DNA from: Gammaproteobacteria bacterium
Lineage (GTDB): Bacteria > Pseudomonadota > Gammaproteobacteria > HK1
Assembly: GCA_021773795.1 (NCBI GenBank)
Contig: JAJFJT010000025.1
Coordinates: 1 to 64,000 of the forward strand
Length of the DNA: 64,000 nucleotides
Direction of reading: 5' to 3'
Part shown: positions 8,092-17,012 of the stretch, in pieces
Layout of the letters: each line of letters begins with the position of its first letter
Numbering within the stretch: the stretch's first letter is position 1
Translations under genes and position numbers: made by a program
The notes under the pieces: model-generated
What the model was told of the DNA's origin: nothing
Seen by the model: the letters and a program-made list of their open reading frames with translations, nothing else
Databases searched by the model: none

Positions 8092-9153
8092 TTAGCCAAA
8101 ATTGATCTTGGCTTCCAGGTTGGTACGGGAATCGGCATTGGACAGGGCCTCCTCCAAATTGATTCTCCCCTCTTTGTATAGCTGGTGGAGTGCCGCGTCG
8201 AAGGTCTGCATGCCTGGGGTGCCGCTGGCCTCCATGGCCTCCTTGATGGCATCAATTTCTCCCTTGAGGATAAGCTCCGAAATGTGCGGGGTATTGACGA
8301 GTACCTCAATGGCGGCACAGCGCTTGCCGTGCACATCCTTTACCAGACGCTGGGAGATCACCGCGCAGAGATTTAGCGCGAGGTCCATAAATAGCTGGCG
8401 GTGCAGCGTCTGGGGAAACATGTTGATGACCCGTTCCATGGTCTGATTGGCATTATTGGCGTGCAGGGTCGAGATCGCGAGGTGTCCCGTGTTGCATAGT
8501 TCCAGTGCTGCCTCCATGGTTTCCCGGCCACGAATTTCACCGATAAGAATGACATCCGGCGCCTCACGCAGGGAGGCCCGCAGGGCATTCTCGTAGCATG
8601 CCGTGTCGACCCCGATTTCACGCTGGTTGATGATGGATTTCTGATTGGGGTGATAGAACTCAATGGGGTCTTCGATGGTAAGGATATGCCCCGCCATCGT
8701 GCTGTTACGATGATCGATCATGGCTGCCAGGGTGGTCGATTTACCTGAGCCCGTTGCGCCTACCATGAGGATCAATCCACGCTTTCGGGCTATAAGATCC
8801 TTGAGGATAAGCGGCAGACCCAGCTCTTCGATACTGGGAATTTTCGAGGGGATCAGACGCAGCACCATGGCGACCTCGCCGCGCTGGCGAAACACATTGA
8901 CCCGGAAACGGGCACTGCCATCGTCCAGGGCGATGGCAAAATCGCTCTCCATCTCCTGTTCGAAGGTCGTGACCTGAAGCTCGTTCATGATCCCGTAGGC
9001 CGCGGCCTTTACCAGCTCTCCGGTAAGTTGGCTTTTGCCCACCGAGGTAAGGGTGCCCTCAAGCTTAATCTTTACTGGAGCGCCCGCGGTAAAAAACAGG
9101 TCTGAGGCGTTTTTGTCCTGCATCAATTTGAGGTAGGGGGTTATATCCATCAC
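8092..9153 (-). CDS. PilT/PilU-family twitching motility ATPase (third copy)
   Basis: Hexameric ATPase of the type IV pilus retraction family; hydrolysis drives pilin disassembly at the inner membrane. The 353 residues hold a PAS-like N-terminal domain (DASDLFF-type motif NASDLFFTAGAP), Walker A GATGSGKST, Walker B region DVILIGEIRGRETM and the His box TGHLAISTLHANN. It is closer to PilU than PilT: it has HANNANQTMERVINMFP and lacks PilT's AIRNLIRE motif, here NTPHISELILKGE. It is downstream of and in line with pilU and pilT. Having three such genes in a row is unusual. Start ATG 9153 or the adjacent ATG 9150. Confidence 0.88.
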   Translation of the reverse strand: MMDITPYLKLMQDKNASDLFFTAGAPVKIKLEGTLTSVGKSQLTGELVKAAAYGIMNELQVTTFEQEMESDFAIALDDGSARFRVNVFRQRGEVAMVLRLIPSKIPSIEELGLPLILKDLIARKRGLILMVGATGSGKSTTLAAMIDHRNSTMAGHILTIEDPIEFYHPNQKSIINQREIGVDTACYENALRASLREAPDVILIGEIRGRETMEAALELCNTGHLAISTLHANNANQTMERVINMFPQTLHRQLFMDLALNLCAVISQRLVKDVHGKRCAAIEVLVNTPHISELILKGEIDAIKEAMEASGTPGMQTFDAALHQLYKEGRINLEEALSNADSRTNLEAKINFG

Positions 9154-9190
9154 TTATTCCTGTCCGAGTCTGGTCCAGCTTGCGGGTCAA

Positions 9191-10363
9191 TCAGCGCAGC
9201 AAGCCGCCTGATTGCTCATCGTCACCTTCTTCCATAGAGAGGTGTTCAAGGCCATCCAGCGCACCTTTATCCCTGGCCGCCTTGCCTTCGAGCTTGATCC
9301 GTAGTCGTAGCTCATTCATGGAATCGGCGTTGCGCATGGCATCGTCAAAGCTGATCTTGTCATCCTCATAGAGATCAAAGAGGGCCTGGTCAAAGGTCTT
9401 CATCCCGAGTTCATTGGATTTCTGCATAATGGGCTTGATCTCGTGCAGGTCACCCTTGAGGATGAGATCCTTGATCAGCGGTGAGTTCAGTAGAATCTCA
9501 ATAGCCGCAACACGGCCCTTGCCGTCTTTAGTTTTGAGCAGGCGCTGGGAAATGATGCAGCGCAGATTGGCCGATAGATCCATGAGCAGTTGCTGTTTGC
9601 GCTCCTCCGGGAAAAAATTAATGACCCGATCCAGCGCCTGATTGGCATTGTTGGCGTGTAAGGTGGCGAGCGCCAGATGGCCTGTTTCGGCGAACTGAAT
9701 GCCATAGCCCATGGTTTCGCGGTCACGAATCTCGCCGAGCATAATCACGTCCGGGGCCTGACGCAGGGTGTTCTTGAGCGCAATGCCCCAATCCTCGGTA
9801 TCCACCCCCACCTCGCGTTGCATGATGATGCAGCCCTTGTGGGAATGGACATACTCAATGGGGTCCTCAATGGTAATGATGTGGCCCTTGGAATTCTCGT
9901 TACGGTAATCAACCATGGCCGCGAGGCTGGTGGATTTACCGGAACCCGTGCCGCCAACCATGATTACCAGGCCGTTCTTGGCCATGACCACATCTTTTAG
10001 CACCTCAGGCAGCCCCAATTGGTCGATATTAGGGATGTCAGTGGTGATGGTACGCATCACCAGCCCGGCAGAACCCTGCTGAATGAAGGCGTTGCAGCGA
10101 AAGCGCCCTACCCCGGGTGGTGCCACTGCAAAATTACACTCCTTGGTGGCATCAAACTCCTTGAGCTGGCGGTCGTTCATGATCGCGTAGGTCAGCGCCT
10201 GGGCATTCTCGGCGCTCAGTGCCTGTTTGGAGACCGGGGTAATTTTTCCGTCCACCTTGATAGCCGGTGGAAAACCGGTGGTGATAAACAGATCCGAGCC
10301 ATCCTTCTTAATCATCAGTTTAAGAAGGTCCAGCATGAATTTTATTGCTTGCTCTCGTTCCAT
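9191..10363 (-). CDS. pilU: Type IV pilus retraction ATPase PilU
   Basis: PilT-dependent retraction ATPase that adds force to pilus retraction. The 390-residue protein starts MEREQAIKFMLDLLKLM, typical of PilU, and has Walker A GGTGSGKSTSLAAMV, Walker B VIMLGEIRDRETM and His box TGHLALATLHANN. The acidic C-terminal tail (LEHLSMEEGDDEQSGGLLR) is outside the motor core. It follows pilT by 26 nt on the same strand, so the genes are almost certainly cotranscribed. Confidence 0.93.
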   Translation of the reverse strand: MEREQAIKFMLDLLKLMIKKDGSDLFITTGFPPAIKVDGKITPVSKQALSAENAQALTYAIMNDRQLKEFDATKECNFAVAPPGVGRFRCNAFIQQGSAGLVMRTITTDIPNIDQLGLPEVLKDVVMAKNGLVIMVGGTGSGKSTSLAAMVDYRNENSKGHIITIEDPIEYVHSHKGCIIMQREVGVDTEDWGIALKNTLRQAPDVIMLGEIRDRETMGYGIQFAETGHLALATLHANNANQALDRVINFFPEERKQQLLMDLSANLRCIISQRLLKTKDGKGRVAAIEILLNSPLIKDLILKGDLHEIKPIMQKSNELGMKTFDQALFDLYEDDKISFDDAMRNADSMNELRLRIKLEGKAARDKGALDGLEHLSMEEGDDEQSGGLLR

Positions 10364-10389
10364 GGTCCCGCTCCCGGAAATACTGCTTG

Positions 10390-11427
10390 CTACTGGATGG
10401 AATCCTTATTGGCGGCCTTGGAGGCGGCCTCCTTGCGTGATACCTGGTTTTCGTTGACCAGCCGTTGCAAATCCTGATCCAGGGTCTTCATGCCGTGGGC
10501 CTGTCCAGTCTGGATGGCGGAGTACATCTGTGCAATCTTGGCTTCGCGGATGAGGTTCCGGATAGCGGGGGTGCCCATCATGATCTCGTGAGCCGCTATC
10601 CGGCCACCGCCATTTTTCTTTAGCAGGGTCTGGGAGATAACCGCGCGCAGAGATTCTGACAGCATGGCGCGGATCATGTCCTTTTCCGCCGCGGGGAAGA
10701 CATCGACGATACGGTCGATGGTCTTGGCTGCCGAGCTGGTATGCAGGGTGCCAAATACCAGGTGGCCGGTTTCCGCCGCGGTGAGCGCCAGACGGATGGT
10801 CTCCAAATCCCGTAATTCGCCCACCAGGATGACGTCGGGGTCCTCTCGGAGCGCGGAGCGCAGGGCCTCATTAAAGCCCAGGGTATCGCGGTGCACCTCG
10901 CGCTGGTTGATGAGGCATTTGTTGCTGGTGTGGACGAACTCAATGGGATCCTCGACGGTGAGAATATGGCCGTATTCCGTTTTGTTCTTGTGATCGACCA
11001 TGGCCGCCAGAGTCGTGGACTTGCCTGAGCCCGTGGGCCCGGTGACCAGCACCACGCCGCGGGGAAAGTCCGCGATATCTTTAAAGATCGGCGGGCATTT
11101 GAGATCATCAAGGCTGAGTATTTCCGAAGGGATGGTACGGAACACCGCGCCAGAACCGCGTTGATGATTAAAGGCGTTGACCCGAAAGCGTGCAAGGCCC
11201 GGGATCTCGAAGCTGAAATCGGTTTCGAGAAATTCCTCGTAATCCTTGCGCTGCTTGTCGTTCATGATGTCGTAGACCAGATCGTGCACGGTCTTGTGAT
11301 CCAGCGCCGGCAGGTTGATCCGGCGTACATCGCCATCGACCCGAATCATCGGCGGCAGGCCTGCTGAAAGGTGGAGATCCGAGCAGCCGTTTTTTACCCC
11401 GAACGCAAGCAGTTCACCAATATCCAT
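10390..11427 (-). CDS. pilT: Type IV pilus retraction ATPase PilT
   Basis: Main retraction motor of type IV pili. The 345 residues match PilT end to end: MDIGELLAFGVKNGCSDLHLSAG, Walker A GPTGSGKST, Asp box HILTVEDPIEFVH, Walker B DVILVGELRDLETI, His box TGHLVFGTLHTSSA, and the PilT-specific AIRNLIREAKI helix near the C-terminus. It is the first gene of the pilT-pilU-pilU-like operon and is divergent from yggS, a pairing seen in many gammaproteobacteria. The shared 117-nt gap should hold both promoters. Confidence 0.96.
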   Translation of the reverse strand: MDIGELLAFGVKNGCSDLHLSAGLPPMIRVDGDVRRINLPALDHKTVHDLVYDIMNDKQRKDYEEFLETDFSFEIPGLARFRVNAFNHQRGSGAVFRTIPSEILSLDDLKCPPIFKDIADFPRGVVLVTGPTGSGKSTTLAAMVDHKNKTEYGHILTVEDPIEFVHTSNKCLINQREVHRDTLGFNEALRSALREDPDVILVGELRDLETIRLALTAAETGHLVFGTLHTSSAAKTIDRIVDVFPAAEKDMIRAMLSESLRAVISQTLLKKNGGGRIAAHEIMMGTPAIRNLIREAKIAQMYSAIQTGQAHGMKTLDQDLQRLVNENQVSRKEAASKAANKDSIQ

Positions 11428-11544
11428 TCCGTTAACCCCCTTCTATAATTCAATGACCAAGCCAATCCGGCCGGGTGCCAATCACTCCATTGCTGGCTAC
11501 CCGGACAGTGATACGGCTTTAGTGTAGTCGCTGGATAACAACAG

Positions 11545-12240
11545 ATGAACAGTATTGCAGATTCGTGGCAAGTGGTCAGGCGGCGTCTGGCCGAGGCAGA
11601 GCAGCATTTTGGCCGCACTCCCGGGAGTGTGCATTTGCTCGCGGTGAGCAAGACTCAGCCTGTCCAGGCATTGCGTGAAGCGGCGGAACTCGGGCAACAG
11701 GCCTTTGGTGAGAGCCGGGTGCAGGAGGCGCTGCCGAAACAAAAAGCACTGGCTGAACTCGGCCTGGAATGGCATTTCATTGGCCCGCTGCAGTCCAACA
11801 AAACCCGCGCCGTCGCCGAGCACTTTAGCTGGGTGCATAGCGTCGAGCGGGAAAAGATTGCCCGGCGCCTGAGTGCCCAACGCATCGATAGTGGCTTGGC
11901 ACCCTTGAATATCTGTGTAGAGCTTAATGTTAGCGGTGAGGACACCAAGTCCGGGGTGGCCCCCGAGGGTTTGGAAAATTTGGTAGAGCAGATCATCGAC
12001 CTGCCAGGATTGACGCTGCGAGGCTTGATGGGGATTCCTCGCGCGAGCACCGACCCGGGGCATCAGCGCGCGCAATTTCGATTATTGCGGGAGGCCCTGG
12101 AAAGTCTGAATGCCCAGGGGCTGCAACTCGATACGCTGTCTATGGGCATGAGCGGCGATCTGGAGGCGGCGGTGGCGGAGGGGGCTACTGTGGTGCGGGT
12201 GGGGCGGGCTATTTTTGGTGATCGTCCGCCTGTCGGCTAA
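11545..12240 (+). CDS. yggS: YggS/PLPBP family pyridoxal phosphate homeostasis protein
   Basis: Binds pyridoxal 5'-phosphate and helps control its free level and amino-acid/keto-acid balance; it is not known to be an enzyme. The 231 residues form the single alanine-racemase-like TIM barrel. The PLP lysine is Lys36 in AVSKTQP; other family marks are FGESRVQEA, WHFIGPLQSNK, NVSGEDTKSG and LSMGMSGDLEAAV. It starts the yggS-proC-yggT-yggU group. Its TAA stop lies inside a CTAA target site, directly followed by a short mobile-like element. Confidence 0.95.
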   Translation: MNSIADSWQVVRRRLAEAEQHFGRTPGSVHLLAVSKTQPVQALREAAELGQQAFGESRVQEALPKQKALAELGLEWHFIGPLQSNKTRAVAEHFSWVHSVEREKIARRLSAQRIDSGLAPLNICVELNVSGEDTKSGVAPEGLENLVEQIIDLPGLTLRGLMGIPRASTDPGHQRAQFRLLREALESLNAQGLQLDTLSMGMSGDLEAAVAEGATVVRVGRAIFGDRPPVG

Positions 12241-12379
12241 AGGGCCCCTCTAAAAATACACTATCGTCACAATACGGAGTTTCTCGCAAAAAAGTTACGC
12301 TTACATATAAACCATATGCTGCGCCCAACTTTTTTAACATGCCTTGTCTTGCCTGGAAACTTGAATTTCTAGGGGCACC
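12241..12379. mobile_element. Candidate MITE between yggS and proC
   Basis: A 139-bp non-coding stretch with imperfect terminal inverted repeats: left AGGGCCCCTCTAAAAAT, right GAATTTCTAGGGGCACC. It is bounded by CTAA on both sides (12237-12240 and 12380-12383), the pattern of a 4-bp target duplication. The left CTAA includes the yggS stop. It has no ORF. Only about two thirds of the terminal positions match. Confidence 0.5.
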
Positions 12380-12469
12380 CTAAAGATTTCGATTCCGGGC
12401 AATGCTTTCCGCCTTGGGTGGAATGGCCGATAATGGCCTTCGTTTTGTATACACAATCCCCGGGGACTG

Positions 12470-13297
12470 ATGAGCCAGCAACAGATTAGCTTTATAGGCG
12501 GTGGCAACATGGCGGCGGCGCTGCTGGGTGGTTTGATAGCCCATGGTTGGCCGGCGGCGGCGATTCGGGTGGTGGATCGGAATGCGGAGAAGCGTGCTGA
12601 TTTGCATGCCCGCTTTGGTGTCCAGGTGCCGGCCGAGGCCGGGCCAGCGGTGGCGGCGGCTGATATATTGGTGCTCGCGGTCAAGCCCCAGGGATTGGCA
12701 CAGACGGTGGCCGAACTGGCGGATGTCATTCACAATTCCCAACCACTGCTGATCTCCGTTGCTGCCGGGGTGCGTGAACCGGATATTCGTCGCTGGCTTG
12801 GCTACGATGCCGCCATCGTGCGTACCATGCCCAATACCCCGGCGATGCTCGGCAAGGGGGCCAGCGCACTTTATGCCAACCCCCATGTGAGTACCGCGCA
12901 GCGTGCCACGGCGTTGGAAATCCTCCAGGCCGTTGGTCTGGCCCTGTGGGTGGAAAATGAGGCTGAGTTAGACGCGGTGACCGCCCTTTCCGGTAGTGGC
13001 CCCGCCTACTTTTTTCTATTCATGGAATTGATGGCAAAGGCCGGAACAGAATTGGGGCTTAACTCGGAAACGGCCCTGCAACTTACCCTGCAGACTGCCC
13101 AGGGCGCGGCGGCGATGGCCCAGAGCGGTGAGGCCAGCCCGGCGGAGCTACGTCAACGGGTGACTTCTCCCGGGGGGACTACCGAGCATGCTCTGCAGTC
13201 GCTGGAGCAAGATGACTTGGCTGCCATTGTGGCACGGGCCCTGGGTGCTGCCCGCGACCGCTCGGTGGAGTTGGGCGATGTGTTGGGAGAGGCATGA
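12470..13297 (+). CDS. proC: Pyrroline-5-carboxylate reductase
   Basis: Last step of proline synthesis: reduces 1-pyrroline-5-carboxylate to proline with NAD(P)H. The 275-residue protein opens with the Rossmann motif FIGGGNMAAALLGG and has VLAVKPQ, RTMPNTPAMLGKGA, the conserved ALSGSGPAYFF block and SPGGTTEHAL near the C-terminus, all standard for the family. The start is ATG 12470. It overlaps the next gene by 4 nt (ATGATG region), so the two are coupled. Confidence 0.96.
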   Translation: MSQQQISFIGGGNMAAALLGGLIAHGWPAAAIRVVDRNAEKRADLHARFGVQVPAEAGPAVAAADILVLAVKPQGLAQTVAELADVIHNSQPLLISVAAGVREPDIRRWLGYDAAIVRTMPNTPAMLGKGASALYANPHVSTAQRATALEILQAVGLALWVENEAELDAVTALSGSGPAYFFLFMELMAKAGTELGLNSETALQLTLQTAQGAAAMAQSGEASPAELRQRVTSPGGTTEHALQSLEQDDLAAIVARALGAARDRSVELGDVLGEA

Positions 13298-13875
13298 TGG
13301 GCGGTGGATCCTATGTGGGTAATGCCGCAACCTTTCTTATTGGCACCTTGTTTGGCATTTATATTCTGCTGGTCATGCTGCGTTTCGTACTGCAGTGGCT
13401 ACGGGCGGATTTCTACAATCCGGTATCCCAGTTTATTTTTCGCGCGACCGAACCAGCCCTGCGCCCCTTGCAGCGCGTTATTCCCCGGGTCGCGGGCCTC
13501 GAACTATCTCCATTGTTATTAATGCTGGGGCTTAAGGTCGGTGAGTTGTGGCTTAGTTTCATGATCCTGGGGCACGGCCCACGCTTGTTGGGATTATTAG
13601 TGCTGGCCCTTGCACACCTGATGTCCTTGTTTTTGCATGTGTTTCTGGTGGCCATTTTCGTGCAGGTGGTGCTGAGCTGGGTAAATCCAGGGGCCTATAA
13701 TCCCGTTACCCAGCTTATTCACCGGCTCACTGAACCGTTGCTTGGACGTGCCCGCCGCCTGCTGCCACCCCTATCAGGACTAGACCTTTCCCCCATCCTG
13801 GTACTGATCGGATTACAGCTCGTCAATATGCTGTTGATCGCCCCGATTATGGACCTGGGGCGCGGGCTGCTGTGA
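13294..13875 (+). CDS. YggT family membrane protein
   Basis: A 193-residue inner-membrane protein with two YggT repeats, each having paired hydrophobic helices and an amphipathic motif: LQWLRADFYNPVSQFIFRAT near residue 36 and LSWVNPGAYNPVTQLIHRLT near residue 128. The duplicated LR/VNPGAYNPV..L..LTEPLL motif is the family hallmark. Family members have been linked to osmotic shock tolerance and to cell-envelope functions, but the role is not established. It overlaps proC and yggU by 4 nt each. Confidence 0.9.
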   Translation: MMGGGSYVGNAATFLIGTLFGIYILLVMLRFVLQWLRADFYNPVSQFIFRATEPALRPLQRVIPRVAGLELSPLLLMLGLKVGELWLSFMILGHGPRLLGLLVLALAHLMSLFLHVFLVAIFVQVVLSWVNPGAYNPVTQLIHRLTEPLLGRARRLLPPLSGLDLSPILVLIGLQLVNMLLIAPIMDLGRGLL

Positions 13876-14165
13876 GCGCCTCCTGGTATCGCTGGGAGGG
13901 CAAGACTCTGTTGCTGGCTATACGCGTACAGCCACGGGCAAGCCGTAGTGAAGTAGTGGGCCCATTGGGGGAGCTATTGAAGATTCGGCTGGCTGCACCG
14001 CCGGTGGAGGGCGAGGCCAACCGTCAATTGCTGCGCTTGTTGGCACGTGAATTTCGCCTGCCCAAGTCGCGGGTGCGTTTGCTGCGTGGCGAGAGCGGGC
14101 GGACCAAGGCAGTGGCGGTGGATGGGCCCCGGGTCATTCCCTCTTGGTTGGAAGCCTGTCGGTAG
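13872..14165 (+). CDS. DUF167/YggU family protein
   Basis: A 97-residue cytoplasmic protein of the YggU family, with the conserved [14 protein letters not shown] and [18 protein letters not shown] blocks. It starts at GTG 13872 within the yggT stop. The function is unknown. The gene order proC-yggT-yggU-metX-metW is common in gammaproteobacteria. The C-terminus runs to within 9 nt of metX. Confidence 0.9.
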   Translation: MSASWYRWEGKTLLLAIRVQPRASRSEVVGPLGELLKIRLAAPPVEGEANRQLLRLLAREFRLPKSRVRLLRGESGRTKAVAVDGPRVIPSWLEACR

Positions 14166-14173
14166 CCCTGTTT

Positions 14174-15325
14174 ATGCCCAAAAACATTCCTGCTGATTCC
14201 GTTGGCCTGGTGATTCCCCTGAGTCATCATTTTGATGAGCCGTTGCCACTGGATTGCGGCCGTAGTCTGTCGGGCTATGAACTGGTCTATGAGACTTATG
14301 GCGAGCTCAACGCCGCGCGCTCTAACGCGGTGCTCATTTGTCATGCCTTGAGCGGCGATCATCATGTCGCCGGTTATCACAGTACCGACGATCGCAAACC
14401 GGGCTGGTGGGAGACCTGCATCGGCCCGGGCAAGGCCATTGATACTGATCGTTTCTTTGTGGTGGCGCTGAATAATCTGGGTGGTTGTAACGGCTCTACG
14501 GGTCCTGTCAGCATTGATCCGAAAAGTGGCGAACCCTACGGCCCTGATTTCCCCATCGTTACCGTGCGCGACTGGGTGCGTAGTCAGGAACGGTTGATGC
14601 GGGCTTTGGGTATCAAATGTTGGGCGGCGGTGGCCGGCGGTAGCCTGGGTGGTATGCAGGCTATGCAGTGGGCCATCGATTTCCCGGATCAAATTCGCCA
14701 TGCCATCGTCATTGCCGCGGCGCCTCGGCTGTCGGCGCAGAATATTGCCTTCAATGAGGTGGCACGCCAGGCCATCCGCACCGATCCAGAATTTCACGAG
14801 GGCCATTATTATGCCCACGGGGTAGTGCCCAGGCGCGGCCTCACCTTGGCACGCATGCTCGGACATATTACTTATCTCTCCGATGATGCCATGCATCAGA
14901 AGTTTGGCCGTGAACGCCGGGAGGAGTCCCTCAAATATGGCTTCGACGTGGATTTCCAGGTGGAAAGCTATCTGCGTTACCAAGGCGCTGCCTTCGTGGA
15001 TCGCTTCGACGCCAACACCTACCTGTTGATGACCAAGGCGCTGGATTACTTTGATCCGGCCTCGGATTATGAGCACGATCTTGGCAAGGCGCTGGAGCAG
15101 GCAAAGGCGGGATTTTTCGTGCTTTCGTTCACCAGTGACTGGCGTTTTTCCCCGGAGCGTTCGCGTGAGATCGTAAAAGCCTTGGTGGCGGCTCGCCGAC
15201 AGGTGAGTTATGCGGAGGTGGAAGCAGAGCACGGCCACGACGCTTTTCTTATGCCCATCCCCTATTACCTTGATGTGTTTAAAGGCTATATGGATGCGAT
15301 CTCCACAGAGGCAAGTGGGGCATGA
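14174..15325 (+). CDS. metX: Homoserine O-acyltransferase MetX (probably succinyl type)
   Basis: Alpha/beta-hydrolase-fold enzyme that acylates homoserine at the start of methionine synthesis. The 383 residues carry the triad Ser157 (GGSLGGMQ), Asp322 (FTSDWRF) and His355 (EHGHDAF). Arg324 right after Trp in SDWRF is the residue reported to favour succinyl-CoA in the MetX group found in pseudomonads and relatives, so succinylation is likely; this is an inference from one site. The start is ATG 14174, preferred over an upstream in-frame ATG at 14144 that overlaps yggU and adds a non-conserved leader. It overlaps metW by 4 nt. Confidence 0.93.
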   Translation: MPKNIPADSVGLVIPLSHHFDEPLPLDCGRSLSGYELVYETYGELNAARSNAVLICHALSGDHHVAGYHSTDDRKPGWWETCIGPGKAIDTDRFFVVALNNLGGCNGSTGPVSIDPKSGEPYGPDFPIVTVRDWVRSQERLMRALGIKCWAAVAGGSLGGMQAMQWAIDFPDQIRHAIVIAAAPRLSAQNIAFNEVARQAIRTDPEFHEGHYYAHGVVPRRGLTLARMLGHITYLSDDAMHQKFGRERREESLKYGFDVDFQVESYLRYQGAAFVDRFDANTYLLMTKALDYFDPASDYEHDLGKALEQAKAGFFVLSFTSDWRFSPERSREIVKALVAARRQVSYAEVEAEHGHDAFLMPIPYYLDVFKGYMDAISTEASGA

Positions 15326-15936
15326 GCCAACTACGCACCGATTTGGCCCTCATCCAGGAGTGGATCACCCCGGGTAGCCGGGTGCTGGATCTTGGCTGTG
15401 GTGACGGCACTTTTCTCGCTCATCTGCGGAACCAGCGTCAGGTATCCGGCTACGGTCTCGAAATTGACGATGCCAATGTAAGTCGTTGCGTGCGTGCGGG
15501 CATCAACGTTATCCAGGCGGATCTGGATGCCGGGCTGGCGGATTTCGGTACCGATTCCTTTGATTTTGTCATCATGACCCAGACCCTGCAGTCGGTGCAC
15601 CGGCCGGAGCGGCTGCTAGAGGAGATGCTACGGGTGGGCCGTGAGGGTATCGTCACCTTCCCCAATTTTGGCCACTGGAGCCTGCGTCTGCAACTGGCCT
15701 TGTGGGGGCAGATGCCCATCACCCCGGTGCTGCCAGGCAAATGGTACAACACCGCCAATATCCGTCTCTGTACCCTCAAGGACTTTGAACGTTTGCGGGA
15801 GTCGCACGGGATCGAGCTGTTAAAACGGGCGGTGGTAGATCTCAAACATCGGGAAAGCCTGGGGATGCGTTTGCTGCCAAATTTGCTGGGCGGGGTGGCT
15901 ATCTACCACCTGCGTCGGGGGCAATCTGCCGGCTGA
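15322..15936 (+). CDS. metW: Methionine biosynthesis protein MetW
   Basis: A 204-residue SAM-methyltransferase-fold protein that almost always follows metX and is needed for full MetX activity in some proteobacteria. The SAM-binding motif [12 protein letters not shown] lies near residues 20-31. Further family blocks are [16 protein letters not shown] and the C-terminal [12 protein letters not shown] and ANLLGG-like NLLGGVAIY. It is coupled to metX by ATGA. It is the last gene of the operon before an extragenic repeat region. Confidence 0.94.
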   Translation: MSQLRTDLALIQEWITPGSRVLDLGCGDGTFLAHLRNQRQVSGYGLEIDDANVSRCVRAGINVIQADLDAGLADFGTDSFDFVIMTQTLQSVHRPERLLEEMLRVGREGIVTFPNFGHWSLRLQLALWGQMPITPVLPGKWYNTANIRLCTLKDFERLRESHGIELLKRAVVDLKHRESLGMRLLPNLLGGVAIYHLRRGQSAG

Positions 15937-15974
15937 GGACAAGCGTCCTTAGAGCAGGCATTTCCTAATCTCTC

Positions 15975-16110
15975 CGTCATCCTGGGCGAAGATCCGGGTC
16001 CCAATCCGTAGCCTGGATGAAACAAAGTGAAATCCAGGGAGGCATGTTTACCGTAGCGCCCAACTCCACCGCTATTTCCCCGGATTCCGCTGCGCTGCAT
16101 CCGAGCTACT
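15975..16110. repeat. Composite extragenic repeat between metW and xth
   Basis: It contains CCGTCATCCTGGGCGAAGAT near 15975, the inverted pair CCTGGAT (16012-16018)/ATCCAGG (16032-16038), and a second inverted pair CGGAT/ATCCG (16081-16085/16099-16103) inside a CCCCGGATTCCGC...GCATCCGAGCTAC unit. These are of the widespread proteobacterial extragenic type. The last unit runs over the TAG stop of the minus-strand exonuclease gene. Confidence 0.6.
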
Positions 16111-16897
16111 GCTTGGGTTTTCCCGGCAGCGGATAATCGTAGTCGATAGTGAGTGGGGCGTGATCGGAGAAACGTTCGTCCCGGTAGATGGCGGAGCCAG
16201 ATACCCGTGCTCCCAGCTCGGGGGTAGTAACCTGATAGTCGATACGCCAGCCCGTGTTATTGGCCCAGGCCTGACCGCGATTTGACCACCAGGTGTATTC
16301 ATCAGCTTGCTGGTTCACCACCCGGAAGGCATCGACGAAACCGGCTTCATCAAAGAGTGCATCCATCCACGCTCGTTCCTCCGGCAGGAAACCGGAGTTT
16401 TTCTGGTTGCCACGCCAGTTTTTGATGTCGATCTTCTTGTGCGCGATGTTCCAGTCACCACATACGATGAGTTGGCGCCCGGCCTCACGCAATGCCTGCA
16501 GAAAGGGTAAAAATCGGTCGAGAAAGCGGTATTTTATGGCCTGACGCTCTTCCTTCGAGGAGCCTGAGGGCAGGTAGACCGAGATCACGCTCAGTTCACC
16601 AAAACGGGCCTCGATATAGCGTCCCTCGGCATCCATATCGGGCCAGCCAAGGCCGCGTATGACCTCATCCGGTTGCTGGCGGCTGTAGAGCGCGACTCCG
16701 GAATAGCCTTTCTTCTCAGCGGCATAGTAGTCACATTGATAGCCCACTGGATAAAATTGCGGGTCCGTCAGCTGCTCCTCCAGGGCACGTACCTCTTGCA
16801 GGCAGATGATATCGGCATCCTGCTTTTTGAGCCAGGGAAAAAAACCCTTGCGGGCAGCGGCGCGGATGCCATTGACGTTGATGCTGATGATGCGCAT
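16106..16897 (-). CDS. xth: Exodeoxyribonuclease III
   Basis: AP endonuclease and 3'-5' exonuclease of base excision repair, of the endonuclease/exonuclease/phosphatase fold. The 263 residues begin MRIISINVNGIRAA and carry the metal ligand Glu in CLQEVRA (about residue 34), the tyrosine/asparagine block LIVCGDWNIAHKKIDIKNW and the catalytic FSDHAPLTIDYD at the C-terminus. The start is ATG 16897; a longer in-frame start at 16933 adds 12 non-conserved residues. It is divergent from pyrE, an arrangement found in other gammaproteobacteria. Confidence 0.94.
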   Translation of the reverse strand: MRIISINVNGIRAAARKGFFPWLKKQDADIICLQEVRALEEQLTDPQFYPVGYQCDYYAAEKKGYSGVALYSRQQPDEVIRGLGWPDMDAEGRYIEARFGELSVISVYLPSGSSKEERQAIKYRFLDRFLPFLQALREAGRQLIVCGDWNIAHKKIDIKNWRGNQKNSGFLPEERAWMDALFDEAGFVDAFRVVNQQADEYTWWSNRGQAWANNTGWRIDYQVTTPELGARVSGSAIYRDERFSDHAPLTIDYDYPLPGKPKQ

Positions 16898-17012
16898 TAG
16901 CTTGTACCAAGTATCAAAAAGAGCGCGTAGCATACCTGAGAGCAGCTTCCCCTTTGCGTCATCGTGGCGCTGCGGTAGGGTAGTGTTTCAAATTATCAGC
17001 CGGATCTTTAAC

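Noticed and set aside
14024-15238. A 404-codon minus-strand frame across metX
   Set aside because: It is the antisense of a well-supported metX; its length reflects high GC codon bias, not a gene.
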